A stretch of DNA of 64,000 nt from Streptococcus pluranimalium (GTDB lineage Bacteria; Bacillota; Bacilli; Lactobacillales; Streptococcaceae). The notes beneath the pieces are model-generated. The model did not search any database. It saw only the letters and a program-made list of their open reading frames with translations, and was not told the origin of the DNA. This document shows, piece by piece, positions 37,995 through 46,465 of the stretch. The DNA lies in contig NZ_CP025536.1 of assembly GCF_002953735.1 (NCBI RefSeq), forward strand, positions 502,001 to 566,000. Reading direction: 5' to 3'. Numbering within the stretch: position 1 is the stretch's first letter; every line of letters begins with the position of its first letter. The position numbers were made by a program, and so were the translations under genes.

Positions 37995-38352
37995 TTGGAA
38001 TTTAGAGACTTTCGATAATATTTATAGTTCTTTAGCGGAATCATCATACAATGGTAGGCCAGTCGTGTTTGCTTATCAGAAATTAACTTCAGATCAGCGC
38101 AGACTACTTGACTCAGGTGAATCACTTAAATTCAACTTTTCTAAAGATATTGAAAACGGTACTCAAACTACCCAAGGTGGCTCAACTCTTCCCAATGATG
38201 GCGTTGTTTACCTTCAGCCCGACAAAAGTTTGACGACCGTTGAGGAAACAACATCGCTTCAAGTCCCCAATCCTAACGGCGGTTATCGCACAGAGAAGTA
38301 TGTTACTAATACTTATTGTCTAATGTTTCACCATAAGGCTATCTTATTATGA
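37987..38352 (+). CDS. Orphan toxin head 2 (truncated)
   Basis: 121 residues, TTG start overlapping the immunity copy 2 stop (TTGAGTAA). The first 20 residues are identical to head 1, apart from Val/Ser at residue 2. The middle (about 20-55) is different and resembles that of the full-length toxin in layout. The end switches to the same YCLMF tail as head 1. No catalytic residues are present. Confidence 0.7.
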   Translation: MSNWNLETFDNIYSSLAESSYNGRPVVFAYQKLTSDQRRLLDSGESLKFNFSKDIENGTQTTQGGSTLPNDGVVYLQPDKSLTTVEETTSLQVPNPNGGYRTEKYVTNTYCLMFHHKAILL

Positions 38353-38418
38353 TTTAAGCTAGTAAAACTCTCAATTTTATGTGTTTAAATGTTAATATAA
38401 CAGTAAAGGAGGCAAGGG

Positions 38419-38847
38419 ATGAAAAAAATAACAAAATGGATTGTCCTGATGGTATGTTTAGGGCTGATATTAGGAGGTTTTCAAATGTTACACTCATCAA
38501 AAAAAGAGTCAGCAGTCACCAACAAGTCAGAAGTAAAACAAGACAAGATGACGACAAAAGACAAGCAACTCGCCTATCTTAAGGAACATGAGCAGGAAAT
38601 CATCGATTTTGTCAAGTCGCAAAATGACAAGATAGAATCTGTTCAGATTGATTGGGATGATGTGAGGTGGGATGAAGCTTCTTTTTTAAATGAAACAGAA
38701 CATTATATAAGTATTTATGGTAGATTTAACAATATAGCAAACTCTAGCTGGGGAGTAGATATATACTTATATGAAAATCATAAAGTGAATATGGAATCTA
38801 TAGGTTTAGCTCAGCAATTAAGGATTGGAGGTCAGGTATTTGACTAA
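38419..38847 (+). CDS. Immunity-like membrane protein, copy 3 (lipobox Cys replaced by Phe)
   Basis: 142 residues. Nearly identical to copy 2 for the first 80 residues, but the lipobox position is TTT (Phe21). The C-terminal half is again distinct. It is the partner directly upstream of the only complete toxin gene, overlapping it by 8 nt (TTGACTAA), so translation of toxin depends on prior translation of the immunity-like gene. Confidence 0.72.
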   Translation: MKKITKWIVLMVCLGLILGGFQMLHSSKKESAVTNKSEVKQDKMTTKDKQLAYLKEHEQEIIDFVKSQNDKIESVQIDWDDVRWDEASFLNETEHYISIYGRFNNIANSSWGVDIYLYENHKVNMESIGLAQQLRIGGQVFD

Positions 38848-40498
38848 TTGGAATTTAGAAACATTTGAAAATATTTTTGCTAATTTATCACAAAGTACTT
38901 ATACTGGTAGACCTCTAGTTTTTGATTATGCTAGATTAGGCGAAGCAGATAAAAAGAGATTAGGCAATGTCTACTCAATTGAATTTAATTTTTCTAAAGA
39001 TGTTACGTACAAGAAATCTGTTACCCAAGGCGGCTCAAATCTTCCCAATGATGGCGTTGTTTACCTTCAGCCCGATAAAAGTTTGACGACCGTTGAGGAA
39101 ACAACATCGCTTCAAGTCCCCAATCCTAACGGCGGTTATCGCACAGAGAAGTATGTTACCAGCACTTATCAGAAAGGACTATTGACGGATGAGAAAGAAG
39201 GCTTCAATACTTACTACTTGTCTGATACTGAAAAGATTGACAGTAGTACCAAACAGACTTATTTTGCCATTCGAGGTAGTGATGGGATACGGCTTGAAAC
39301 TCTTAACGACTGGTTGGGTAACAATGCGAGATTTGCAGTAGGTAATCAGTATGTTCCACAAGCAAAGTTAGCTCACAAAGCCATGAAAGAAAAAATAACT
39401 GAATTGAACGCTCAAGCGCCAGATGCTGTTATGAATGTCACTGGTCATTCCTTAGGGACGATTGTCTCTGCTCAAGCGGTCGCGAATCTTAGTTACAAAG
39501 AGTTAGAGTCAGTTGGTGAAGTGGTCCTGTTTAATGGTCCAGATGTATCAGATAGCTTGGCTAAGATGGATGGCGTCACTGCTCGCAAGATTAGGGAAGC
39601 TGGAAAGCATATTACTTACTATGTGAATCCTTTAGATATGGTCAGCATGCTAAATCGAGAAAAACCTTGGGATGAGCAATTCGGAAAAGTTAACGTGATT
39701 GTGCCAAGTGAGTATACCTCCACCTTTGATAGCCGTTCCTCACATGATTTTGGAGCATTTCAAATGGATAGTTATGGCAATTTTTTAGTTGCTTCAGAAA
39801 CTTATCATCCAGAATTATTAAAAGCTGGACAAGATTTAGCAAAGCTAGAAAAGAAGTATTTGAAGAAACTTTTAGGTGATCATTACGATTCGGACAATCT
39901 TTATCAACAAGTCGCCGGAGTTATGTCTGGTGATGCTAAGAAATTAGTTGCTACCTTGGCAGGTTTGGGGATTGCTATGACAGTAGCCGAAGCTAAAAAA
40001 ATTTATGATGATTTTCAAAAAGAATACCAAGAGATTATCGATACGGCTAAAAAAGAGGGTATTGCATGGAGTCGGAATAATATATCAAGTTACCACGGAA
40101 AAATCCAAGCTTCCTCAGGTAGCCAACGTATCAAGTTAAGGACGGAACTGATTTATATGGCAGCGCAGTTAGCCGAAGCGGATATTTCTGAAAAAGTTGA
40201 AGTTGCTAAAAGTCATATTAGCGATATGAAAGAAACTATTGATCAAATCTCTGCTTCAACCATTTCTTCAGCATTTTCAATAGGCTTACATTTGAATCCA
40301 GCAGAGATTGATAGTTTAACCTCAGAGATCACCATGGCTACTGTATGGAATGAAGGAATTGAGACAGCAAATATCGAAGAGCTTCAACAGTACCAAACAA
40401 AATTGATGACCTTTACAGCTAATCTTACTAATGTTGCTCAAAATCTAACAGCGGTAGATCAAGAATTAAGTGAAGACATAGTTGCTAATTTAGCGTAA
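38840..40498 (+). CDS. Predicted type VII-secreted lipase toxin with reverse-LXG layout (TslA-like)
   Basis: 552 residues from TTG 38840, preceded by GGAGG; a second in-frame TTG lies at 38825. No signal peptide. Residues about 1-320 form an alpha/beta-hydrolase domain of the Mbeg1/DUF2974 lipase type: nucleophile in GHSLGT (Ser204), Asp266 in YVNPLDMVS, His302 in SSHDFGAF. Residues about 330-552 are helical (for example KLEKKYLKKLLGDH, ELQQYQTKLMTFTAN) and resemble a C-terminal LXG-like targeting region. Two small helical proteins follow. S. aureus TslA, a T7SS-secreted lipase with the same reverse order and small TlaA partners, is the closest concept I know. Substrate and target are inferred. 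Confidence 0.75.
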   Translation: MTNWNLETFENIFANLSQSTYTGRPLVFDYARLGEADKKRLGNVYSIEFNFSKDVTYKKSVTQGGSNLPNDGVVYLQPDKSLTTVEETTSLQVPNPNGGYRTEKYVTSTYQKGLLTDEKEGFNTYYLSDTEKIDSSTKQTYFAIRGSDGIRLETLNDWLGNNARFAVGNQYVPQAKLAHKAMKEKITELNAQAPDAVMNVTGHSLGTIVSAQAVANLSYKELESVGEVVLFNGPDVSDSLAKMDGVTARKIREAGKHITYYVNPLDMVSMLNREKPWDEQFGKVNVIVPSEYTSTFDSRSSHDFGAFQMDSYGNFLVASETYHPELLKAGQDLAKLEKKYLKKLLGDHYDSDNLYQQVAGVMSGDAKKLVATLAGLGIAMTVAEAKKIYDDFQKEYQEIIDTAKKEGIAWSRNNISSYHGKIQASSGSQRIKLRTELIYMAAQLAEADISEKVEVAKSHISDMKETIDQISASTISSAFSIGLHLNPAEIDSLTSEITMATVWNEGIETANIEELQQYQTKLMTFTANLTNVAQNLTAVDQELSEDIVANLA

Positions 40499-40517
40499 TG
40501 AAGGAGGTAACTCATCC

Positions 40518-40790
40518 ATGACAAATGACTTAAAATTACCATTAGATGAGATGTTGAAGAAACAAGAAAGGGCTGCTATAAAAGCAATTGTTGCTGCGGC
40601 TTTGACCAATATTAAAAGCAAAGGGAGCAGTTTGTCAAAGATCTTAGAAGCAGATGCTCAAGACCTAAAATCTTATACTTCTACTTACAATACCAACATC
40701 ACTGATGGTCTAGAAGGCCAAGCCGCACAGAATGCTACTGATTTTCTCACTCAACTGCCCCAGCCAAATTTAAAGAGTCCTGTAAATTAG
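40518..40790 (+). CDS. Small helical T7SS partner protein, DUF3130/TIGR04197-like (Lap1/TlaA1-type)
   Basis: 90 residues, helix-turn-helix hairpin of WXG100-like size, no Cys, no signal peptide. AAGGAGG precedes the ATG, 19 nt after the toxin stop. LXG toxins need two small helical chaperone-like partners for export, and this protein fits the first type by size, composition and position. It would bind the helical C-terminal region of the toxin. No WxG motif is seen, as usual for this family. Confidence 0.65.
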   Translation: MTNDLKLPLDEMLKKQERAAIKAIVAAALTNIKSKGSSLSKILEADAQDLKSYTSTYNTNITDGLEGQAAQNATDFLTQLPQPNLKSPVN

Positions 40791-40799
40791 GAGAAAAAT

Positions 40800-41156
40800 A
40801 TGGTAGATAGACGCAAACTTCAAGACTTAGATGATCAATATGAAGAGAACCTGAGAGACATTCGCCAACTAAGAGATAATTTAGAAGATAATTATCAGGA
40901 GTTTATGAGTACAACAGATAGGCTTAGAGAACATGTGTATCAAGTCATCATAGGTCAAGGACTCGACATACCTCAAGAAGCTCAGTTATATCTATACGAG
41001 ATGGATAGTAATCAAGAGCAATTCCAAGCTGAATGTTATCGCTTGATGGATGAGTTAGATGAGAGGCAAATAACAGTTCGTCGTGATTATGAGCGACAGG
41101 TAGAAGATTTATATATGATGGTCAAGAATCAACTAGATAACAAGGAAACTAAATAA
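40800..41156 (+). CDS. Small helical T7SS partner protein, DUF3958-like (Lap2/TlaA2-type)
   Basis: 118 residues, almost entirely charged coiled-coil (Asp/Glu/Arg-rich), starting MVDRRKLQDLDDQYEENL. AGGAG lies before the ATG, 9 nt after the previous gene. Size, charge pattern and position match DUF3958 proteins encoded with DUF3130 partners in LXG loci. Presumed to complete the toxin-chaperone export complex. The T7SS core genes (essC and others) must lie elsewhere. Confidence 0.65.
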   Translation: MVDRRKLQDLDDQYEENLRDIRQLRDNLEDNYQEFMSTTDRLREHVYQVIIGQGLDIPQEAQLYLYEMDSNQEQFQAECYRLMDELDERQITVRRDYERQVEDLYMMVKNQLDNKETK

Positions 41157-41269
41157 AGAGATTGAAATCGTAAACCATTTCATCTAAAAGGAAATAGGTA
41201 GTCAATAAAGTAAAAAAGTTGACATAAAACAAGTTATGCCTTTTTAAAAGTGCTACCTACTTTCATTTA

Positions 41270-41278
41270 TGCTACAAT
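41270..41278 (+). promoter_or_regulatory. Extended -10 immediately upstream of holA
   Basis: TGC plus TACAAT (41273-41278) ends 6 nt before the holA ATG at 41285, so the transcript would be leaderless. TTGACA at 41219-41224 is too far upstream to pair with it. Confidence 0.6.
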
Positions 41279-41284
41279 TAGTCT

Positions 41285-42331
41285 ATGATTGCAATGGAAG
41301 AAATTGAAAAATTAAGCTTAAAAGGATTACCACCAATCAGTTTAGTGGCAGGTGAGGATTTAGGACAGTATAGCCAGTTGAAGGATCTTTTGCTCAGGCA
41401 AATTGGCTATGACCCAGCGGATTTAAACATGGCTTATTTTGATTTAAGTGATGTTCCTTATAGCACTGCGGCTATGGATTTGGAGAGTTTGTCCTTTTTT
41501 GCGGAAGAAAAAGTCGTTATTTTGGATCAATTTTTAGATCTGACAACGGCTAAAAAATCTTACCTTTCAGACAAGGAGCTTAAGCAGTTTGAAGCTTATG
41601 TGGAAAATCCTGTTGATACAACACGTCTCATTATTTTTGCTCCAGGAAAGTTAGATGGTCGTAGTCGACTCGTCAAGTTATTAAAGAGAGATGTTCGTAT
41701 TTTTGAAGCTAATCCTCTGAAAGAAAATGAACTTAGGACTTATCTACAAGAGTATGCCAAAAATCATGCCCTTCATTTTGAAGCTGAAGCACTAGAAGCC
41801 TTATTAGTCAAATCTAATTTTGATTTTTCTGATAGCTTGAAAAATATGTCTTTTTTAGAAACCTATAAAAAACAAGGGTTAATCACAGTTGAAGATATTC
41901 AAGAAGCTATTCCAAAAACGCTTCAAGATAACATTTTTGATTTAACAAAACTGATTTTAAATCGCCAGGTTGATGCCGTTCGTGATTTGGTCCGTGATTT
42001 ACGCTTGCAGGGAGAGGATGATGTCAAACTCATCGCTGTCATTTTAGGGCAATTTCGGATGTTCTTGCAAGTTAACTTATTAGCCAAGCAAGGAAAAACA
42101 GAGCAAGATATCGTTCAAGAATTATCTGACTTAATGGGACGTAAAATCAATCCCTATCAAGTGAAATTTGCACTCAGAGATTCTAGTTCACTCAGTCTTC
42201 ATTTTTTACAGAAGGCACTTATTCATCTGATCGAAACCGATTATCAAATCAAACAAGGTGTGTTTGATAAAGAATACCTATTTGAAGTAGCCCTCTTAAA
42301 AATCATGACCAATCAAAAAACAAAGGCATAA
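41285..42331 (+). CDS. holA: DNA polymerase III delta subunit
   Basis: 348 residues of the clamp-loader delta family, which opens the beta clamp. The start MIAMEEIEKLSLKGLPPIS is the conserved streptococcal N-terminus, and the later AIPKTLQDNIFDL and LIAVILGQFRMFLQ segments are typical. There is no Shine-Dalgarno, and the -10 box sits 6 nt upstream (leaderless candidate). It is followed by sodA after about 100 nt, as in several streptococci. Confidence 0.93.
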   Translation: MIAMEEIEKLSLKGLPPISLVAGEDLGQYSQLKDLLLRQIGYDPADLNMAYFDLSDVPYSTAAMDLESLSFFAEEKVVILDQFLDLTTAKKSYLSDKELKQFEAYVENPVDTTRLIIFAPGKLDGRSRLVKLLKRDVRIFEANPLKENELRTYLQEYAKNHALHFEAEALEALLVKSNFDFSDSLKNMSFLETYKKQGLITVEDIQEAIPKTLQDNIFDLTKLILNRQVDAVRDLVRDLRLQGEDDVKLIAVILGQFRMFLQVNLLAKQGKTEQDIVQELSDLMGRKINPYQVKFALRDSSSLSLHFLQKALIHLIETDYQIKQGVFDKEYLFEVALLKIMTNQKTKA

Positions 42332-42435
42332 ACTTCTCAAGCGAACAGTTGCTAGAATGACTAAACAAACTTCTTGAAAGCATTCTCAAAAAGCGATAGA
42401 ATAAGAGTATCAAATAAATGAAAGAGGTTACTAAC

Positions 42436-43041
42436 ATGGCAATTACATTACCAGAACTTCCATATGCTTACGATGCACTTGAGCCACATTTTGATGCGGA
42501 GACAATGACACTTCATCATGACAAACACCATGCAACATATGTCAATAACGCCAATGCTGCTTTGGAAAAACATCCTGAAATTGGGGAAGACCTTGAAGCG
42601 CTCATGTCAGATGTCAACAGCATTCCAGAAAACATTCGTCAAGCATTGATCAACAATGGTGGTGGACATCTTAACCATGCCCTTTTCTGGGAGCTTCTTT
42701 CACCAGAAAAAACAGAAATCACTGAAGATGTGAAAGCAGCGATTGATGAAGCGTTTGGTTCATTCGACGCTTTCCAAGAAAAATTCACTGCAGCAGCGAC
42801 AACGCGTTTTGGTTCAGGTTGGGCTTGGTTAGTAGTTGATGCTGACGGCAAACTTGAAGTAACATCAACACCAAACCAAGACACCCCACTTATGGAAGGT
42901 AAAAAACCAATTCTAGGACTTGATGTTTGGGAGCATGCTTACTACCTCAACTACCGCAATGTACGTCCAAACTACATCAAAGCTTTCTTTGAAATCATCA
43001 ACTGGAACAAAGTTGACGAACTTTATAAAGCAGCTAAATAA
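42436..43041 (+). CDS. sodA: Superoxide dismutase (Mn/Fe type)
   Basis: 201 residues from ATG 42436 (AGAGG 8 nt upstream). Metal ligands are visible: His in [12 protein letters not shown], His in [10 protein letters not shown], and the Asp and His of [11 protein letters not shown]. The streptococcal enzyme is usually Mn-dependent or cambialistic. It removes superoxide in the cytoplasm. Ends before a strong terminator. Confidence 0.97.
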   Translation: MAITLPELPYAYDALEPHFDAETMTLHHDKHHATYVNNANAALEKHPEIGEDLEALMSDVNSIPENIRQALINNGGGHLNHALFWELLSPEKTEITEDVKAAIDEAFGSFDAFQEKFTAAATTRFGSGWAWLVVDADGKLEVTSTPNQDTPLMEGKKPILGLDVWEHAYYLNYRNVRPNYIKAFFEIINWNKVDELYKAAK

Positions 43042-43049
43042 TCTATATC

Positions 43050-43075
43050 AAAGAGCAGGGAGACCTGCTCTTTTT
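43050..43075 (+). terminator. Intrinsic terminator after sodA
   Basis: AAAGAGCAGG-gag-ACCTGCTCTTT with T-run. The rest of the 309-bp gap to the next gene holds only AT-rich sequence and the promoter at 43300-43327. Confidence 0.9.
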
Positions 43076-43299
43076 GTGTTACTTCAAAACGGAATGGCTA
43101 TAAAAATTTGTCAAAACACTTCATCTTATTGGATTTCAAAATCTGAAAATACTTTTATTTCTTTTGTTAAGAACGATTAACATACAGACAGTGCACTTAA
43201 GGCTATCTTCAATAGAAAAAGAACTTAATCTCAATTTTTACTGTCTCTTAAACTTCTTATGGAAAAACTGAAAAATTGGTAAAAATTTTCTCGAAACAA

Positions 43300-43327
43300 T
43301 TGAAAAATGTTAATTTTCCTTTATAAT
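43300..43327 (+). promoter_or_regulatory. Promoter of the serine hydrolase gene
   Basis: TTGAAA (43300-43305), 16 nt, TATAAT (43322-43327), about 24 nt before the GTG start. Confidence 0.7.
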
Positions 43328-43350
43328 AATTAGAGGTTAGGGGAACAATT

Positions 43351-44445
43351 GTGAATTTAAAACGTATTAATCAAGTGCTATTAGGCGCTATCTTGATAAG
43401 CTTCATCTTATTGCTCATAGTTGGTTTTGAAGATTATATTAGACCTTTATTTGTTCCTAAAGACAATAAGTGGAAGCAAGAGGTCAAATCATCAAAGCGT
43501 CACCAACAAAAAGTAAAAAAGAAAGATAGTCGTCCTCAGAAAATAACTTTTGTTGAAAAAAGTCAAGAGGAAAAAGATGCCGCACAATTAGCTGATTCTG
43601 GTATCATGGCTACCTACGGTCTAACCTTTGATTACGCCCATATGACTCTTCCAGAAGTAGTCATAGCTTACATGGATTTTCAAGGCATAGATCATACTAA
43701 TATTGCTTTTTCTTATAAGGATTTAACAACTGGTAAAACATATGCTCTAAATGATACACAGGCAATGACAGCTGGTTCAACTTATAAATTACCACTAAAT
43801 ATGTTAGTTGTTGATAAAGTTGCCAAAGGTGAGTTGTCCATGACAGATCGGTTTGATATTACGGATACAACCTACGAGTATAAGCCAGAACACGATTCTT
43901 ACGTCGCTGCATTTAATGGGGCTATGTCAATTCCTGAAATGCAGGAGTACTCGCTTGTCTATTCTGAAAATACCCCAGCTTATGCTCTAGCAGAACGACT
44001 TGGAGGGATGATCAAGGCTTATAAGAAATTGGGGCGCTATGGTGAATCAAAAGCCAATATAAAAACGATTAGACGCGAAGGTAACAAGACAACAACTGAT
44101 TATTATATCCAAGTCTTAGATTACCTATGGCATCATCAAAAGAAATATAAAGATATTCTTTACTATATTGACCAGTCATTTCCTGGACAATACTATGAAA
44201 CCTATCTATCGCCTGATGTTCAAGTCTATCAGAAGCCTGGCTATGTTCGTGAAGCCTTGAATATTGATGCTATTGTGATGGAGGAGAATCCCTATATGGT
44301 TGCTCTTTATACCCGTTATCTTGGAGGGTCTGATGAAAATTCAGAAGAGATAAATCCATATGGTTATAATCAATTAACTCAAGTTGCCTATGTGATAAAC
44401 CAGTGGCATCGTGTTAATATGAATGGTTTACAAGTCCATTCATAG
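43351..44445 (+). CDS. Class A beta-lactamase-fold serine hydrolase, membrane-anchored
   Basis: 364 residues with GTG start. One N-terminal membrane helix (about 8-27) is followed by a Lys-rich linker and then an extracellular domain of the beta-lactamase2 type. The catalytic S-x-x-K appears as STYK (near residue 147) and SxN as YSENT. No clear KTG follows in the expected place, and the protein has a long insertion rich in Lys/Tyr. Such proteins in streptococci are usually not antibiotic-destroying enzymes, and the role is unknown. It ends at a bidirectional terminator. Confidence 0.8.
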   Translation: MNLKRINQVLLGAILISFILLLIVGFEDYIRPLFVPKDNKWKQEVKSSKRHQQKVKKKDSRPQKITFVEKSQEEKDAAQLADSGIMATYGLTFDYAHMTLPEVVIAYMDFQGIDHTNIAFSYKDLTTGKTYALNDTQAMTAGSTYKLPLNMLVVDKVAKGELSMTDRFDITDTTYEYKPEHDSYVAAFNGAMSIPEMQEYSLVYSENTPAYALAERLGGMIKAYKKLGRYGESKANIKTIRREGNKTTTDYYIQVLDYLWHHQKKYKDILYYIDQSFPGQYYETYLSPDVQVYQKPGYVREALNIDAIVMEENPYMVALYTRYLGGSDENSEEINPYGYNQLTQVAYVINQWHRVNMNGLQVHS

Positions 44446-44453
44446 AAAAATCT

Positions 44454-44488
44454 AAAAAACGAAGTTGAATTATCCAACTTCGTTTTTT
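44454..44488. terminator. Bidirectional terminator (serine hydrolase / queA)
   Basis: AAAAAACGAAGTTG-aattat-CCAACTTCGTTTTTT, a near-perfect stem with A and T tracts, between convergent genes. Confidence 0.9.
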
Positions 44489-44498
44489 GATGCTCACA

Positions 44499-45545
44499 CT
44501 AGTCTTCTTTATAAGAACGTTTGAGGAACATGGCGTCCCCAAAGCTAAAGAAACGGTATTTATTCTCAACAGCATGCTTATAGGCGTCGAGTATAAAGTC
44601 CCGACCAGCAAAGGCTGCTACCAGCATGACTAGAGTAGATTTTGGCAAGTGGAAATTGGTTGAGAAGGCATCCACGACAGTAAAGTGATACCCAGGCTTG
44701 ATGAAGATATTAGTCCAGCCAGAGTCAGCTTCTAACTTGCCGTTGAATTTGTTCCCAATGGTCTCTAAGGTACGGATGGATGTTGTCCCAACGGCAACAA
44801 TTCGACCACCTTCCTGTTTGACCTGATTGAGTGTGCTGGCAGCTTCTTGGCTGAGTTGGTAAAATTCCGAATGCATCTCGTGTTCATCGACATTATCGAC
44901 TGATACAGGACGAAAAGTTCCAAGACCGACATGGAGTGTTAAATAGACTAATTTAACGCCTTTGGCTTCGATTTTTTCTAGGAGCTCTGGTGTGAAATGA
45001 AGTCCAGCAGTAGGGGCAGCAGCAGAACCATTTTCTTTAGCATAAACAGTTTGGTAGCGATCGCGATCATCTAATTTTTCATGAATGTAAGGAGGCAGTG
45101 GCATTTCTCCTAAACTTTCTAACACTTCTAGGAAAATCCCATCATAAGAAAAGCGAACGATGCGGCCACCGTGCTCAAGCTCTTCAATCACTTCTGCCAT
45201 GAGGCGTCCATCGCCAAAAGAAACAGTTGAGCCAACCTTAAGACGTTTGGCAGGCTTAGCTAGTACTTCCCAGTTATCTCCAGAAGTATTTTTCAAGAGT
45301 AGAAATTCAACATGACCATGGGTATCTGGTTTTTCGCCATAAAGTCGAGCTGGTAGGACGCGCGTATTATTCATGACCAAGGCATCTCCAGGATTAAGCT
45401 GGTCAATGATGTGATCGAAGTGCGTGTCGGTCATTTCCGTTGTTACGGGGTCTAAAACCAGAAGTTTAGAACTATCACGTTTTTCGAGAGGGGTCTGTGC
45501 GATTAACTCTTCTGGCAAATCAAAATCAAAATCCTTAGTATTCAT
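44499..45545 (-). CDS. queA: S-adenosylmethionine:tRNA ribosyltransferase-isomerase
   Basis: 348 residues on the minus strand. QueA adds an epoxy-cyclopentanediol ring from SAM to preQ1 in tRNA, the penultimate step of queuosine synthesis. Family landmarks: [38 protein letters not shown] and [10 protein letters not shown]. The ATG at 45545 is preceded by AAGGAGAC. Divergent from nagB. Confidence 0.96.
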   Translation of the reverse strand: MNTKDFDFDLPEELIAQTPLEKRDSSKLLVLDPVTTEMTDTHFDHIIDQLNPGDALVMNNTRVLPARLYGEKPDTHGHVEFLLLKNTSGDNWEVLAKPAKRLKVGSTVSFGDGRLMAEVIEELEHGGRIVRFSYDGIFLEVLESLGEMPLPPYIHEKLDDRDRYQTVYAKENGSAAAPTAGLHFTPELLEKIEAKGVKLVYLTLHVGLGTFRPVSVDNVDEHEMHSEFYQLSQEAASTLNQVKQEGGRIVAVGTTSIRTLETIGNKFNGKLEADSGWTNIFIKPGYHFTVVDAFSTNFHLPKSTLVMLVAAFAGRDFILDAYKHAVENKYRFFSFGDAMFLKRSYKED

Positions 45546-45643
45546 AAGTCTCCTTAACTATTTTATAGTCTTGTCTTGAAATAGCATTCTTATTGTAACA
45601 CTACTTACCTTATTTGTTTAGTCATAGGGTTGAAATTCTTCAC

Positions 45644-45697
45644 TTGACAAAAATTGGTATATACCATATACTAGAGGTGTAAATTGATATAGACCAA
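45644..45697 (+). promoter_or_regulatory. nagB promoter with two NagR/dre-like operators
   Basis: TTGACA (45644-45649), 17 nt, TATACT (45667-45672). The spacer contains the perfect 12-bp palindrome TGGTATATACCA (45655-45666). A second, imperfect copy (TTGATATAGACCAA, 45684-45697) lies 30 bp downstream, centre to centre. Both match the dre sites bound by the GntR-family regulator NagR. Repression in the absence of amino sugars is expected. Confidence 0.8.
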
Positions 45698-45714
45698 TTA
45701 TAGGGAGGAAAAAG

Positions 45715-46419
45715 ATGAAAGTCATTACCGTAAAAAATGCCCAAGAGGGTGGTAAAATTGCTTTTACCTTATTAAAAGACAAAATGGCTCAAGGTATCGA
45801 AACCCTAGGCTTAGCAACAGGATCAAGCCCAGAAACGTTTTATGAAGAAATTCGTCAATCTGATTTGGATTTTTCGCAAATGACTAGTATTAATCTTGAC
45901 GAGTACGTAGGACTAGATGAAACGAATGACCAGTCTTATGCTTATTTTATGAAGCAGCACCTCTTTGAGGCTAAACCATTCAAAAAGTCTTATTTGCCCG
46001 ATGGTAAAGCTATGGATTTAGAAGCTGCAGCTAAAGATTATGATCGTATTATTATCGAAAATCCTATCGATTTCCAGATTTTAGGAATTGGTCGTAATGG
46101 TCATATTGGTTTTAATGAACCAGGGACACCGTTTGATGAGACGACTCATATTGTCGATTTAGCACCTTCAACTATTGAAGCTAATAGCCGTTTCTTTGAC
46201 AGTATTGAACAAGTACCAAAACAGGCTATGTCTATGGGTATTGCTTCTATTATGTCCTCAAAAACCATTGTTTTATTAGCTTTTGGTTCAGAAAAAGCTG
46301 ATGCTATTAAAGGAATGGTAGATGGACCAGTTACCGAAGACTTGCCAGGTAGTGTTTTGCAAAATCATAATGATGTTATTGTCATTGCCGATGAAGCGGC
46401 AGCAAGCAAATTAGCTTAA
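45715..46419 (+). CDS. nagB: Glucosamine-6-phosphate deaminase
   Basis: 234 residues. Converts glucosamine-6-phosphate to fructose-6-phosphate and ammonia. The motifs [20 protein letters not shown] and [12 protein letters not shown] are intact. AGGGAGG precedes the ATG. This is the short form typical of Gram-positive bacteria. Control by two dre-like sites. Confidence 0.97.
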   Translation: MKVITVKNAQEGGKIAFTLLKDKMAQGIETLGLATGSSPETFYEEIRQSDLDFSQMTSINLDEYVGLDETNDQSYAYFMKQHLFEAKPFKKSYLPDGKAMDLEAAAKDYDRIIIENPIDFQILGIGRNGHIGFNEPGTPFDETTHIVDLAPSTIEANSRFFDSIEQVPKQAMSMGIASIMSSKTIVLLAFGSEKADAIKGMVDGPVTEDLPGSVLQNHNDVIVIADEAAASKLA

Positions 46420-46429
46420 TCAAAAAGAT

Positions 46430-46457
46430 CCCAGTCTGAATGAACAGGCTGGGTTTT
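46430..46457. terminator. Intrinsic terminator between nagB and the convergent GST-family gene
   Basis: CCCAG..CT and AGGCTGGG arms with a short loop, followed by TTTTATTATATTT. Confidence 0.75.
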
Positions 46458-46465
46458 ATTATATT

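Larger units (their letters stand above)
36691..39158 (+). repeat. Tandem triplication of an immunity-like gene plus toxin head
   Basis: Three copies of a two-gene unit start at 36691, 37563 and 38419 (periods 872 and 856 bp). Two blocks are almost identical in all copies. One is in the immunity gene (about 36829-36930, 37701-37800, 38557-38656). The other is in the toxin head (37314-37450, 38170-38306, 39023-39158). The short tails after toxin heads 1 and 2, including the next ribosome site, are also near-identical (37451-37562 and 38307-38418). The segments in between diverge strongly. This is a mosaic tandem array with signs of recombination or gene conversion. Confidence 0.88.

Noticed and set aside
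36691..39158. The repeated units as a CRISPR array or an insertion sequence
   Set aside because: The repeats are about 860 bp and coding, without short spacers, terminal inverted repeats or a transposase.
42920..43180. 86-codon frame overlapping the end of sodA and its terminator
   Set aside because: It runs through the sodA coding region in another frame and through the terminator.
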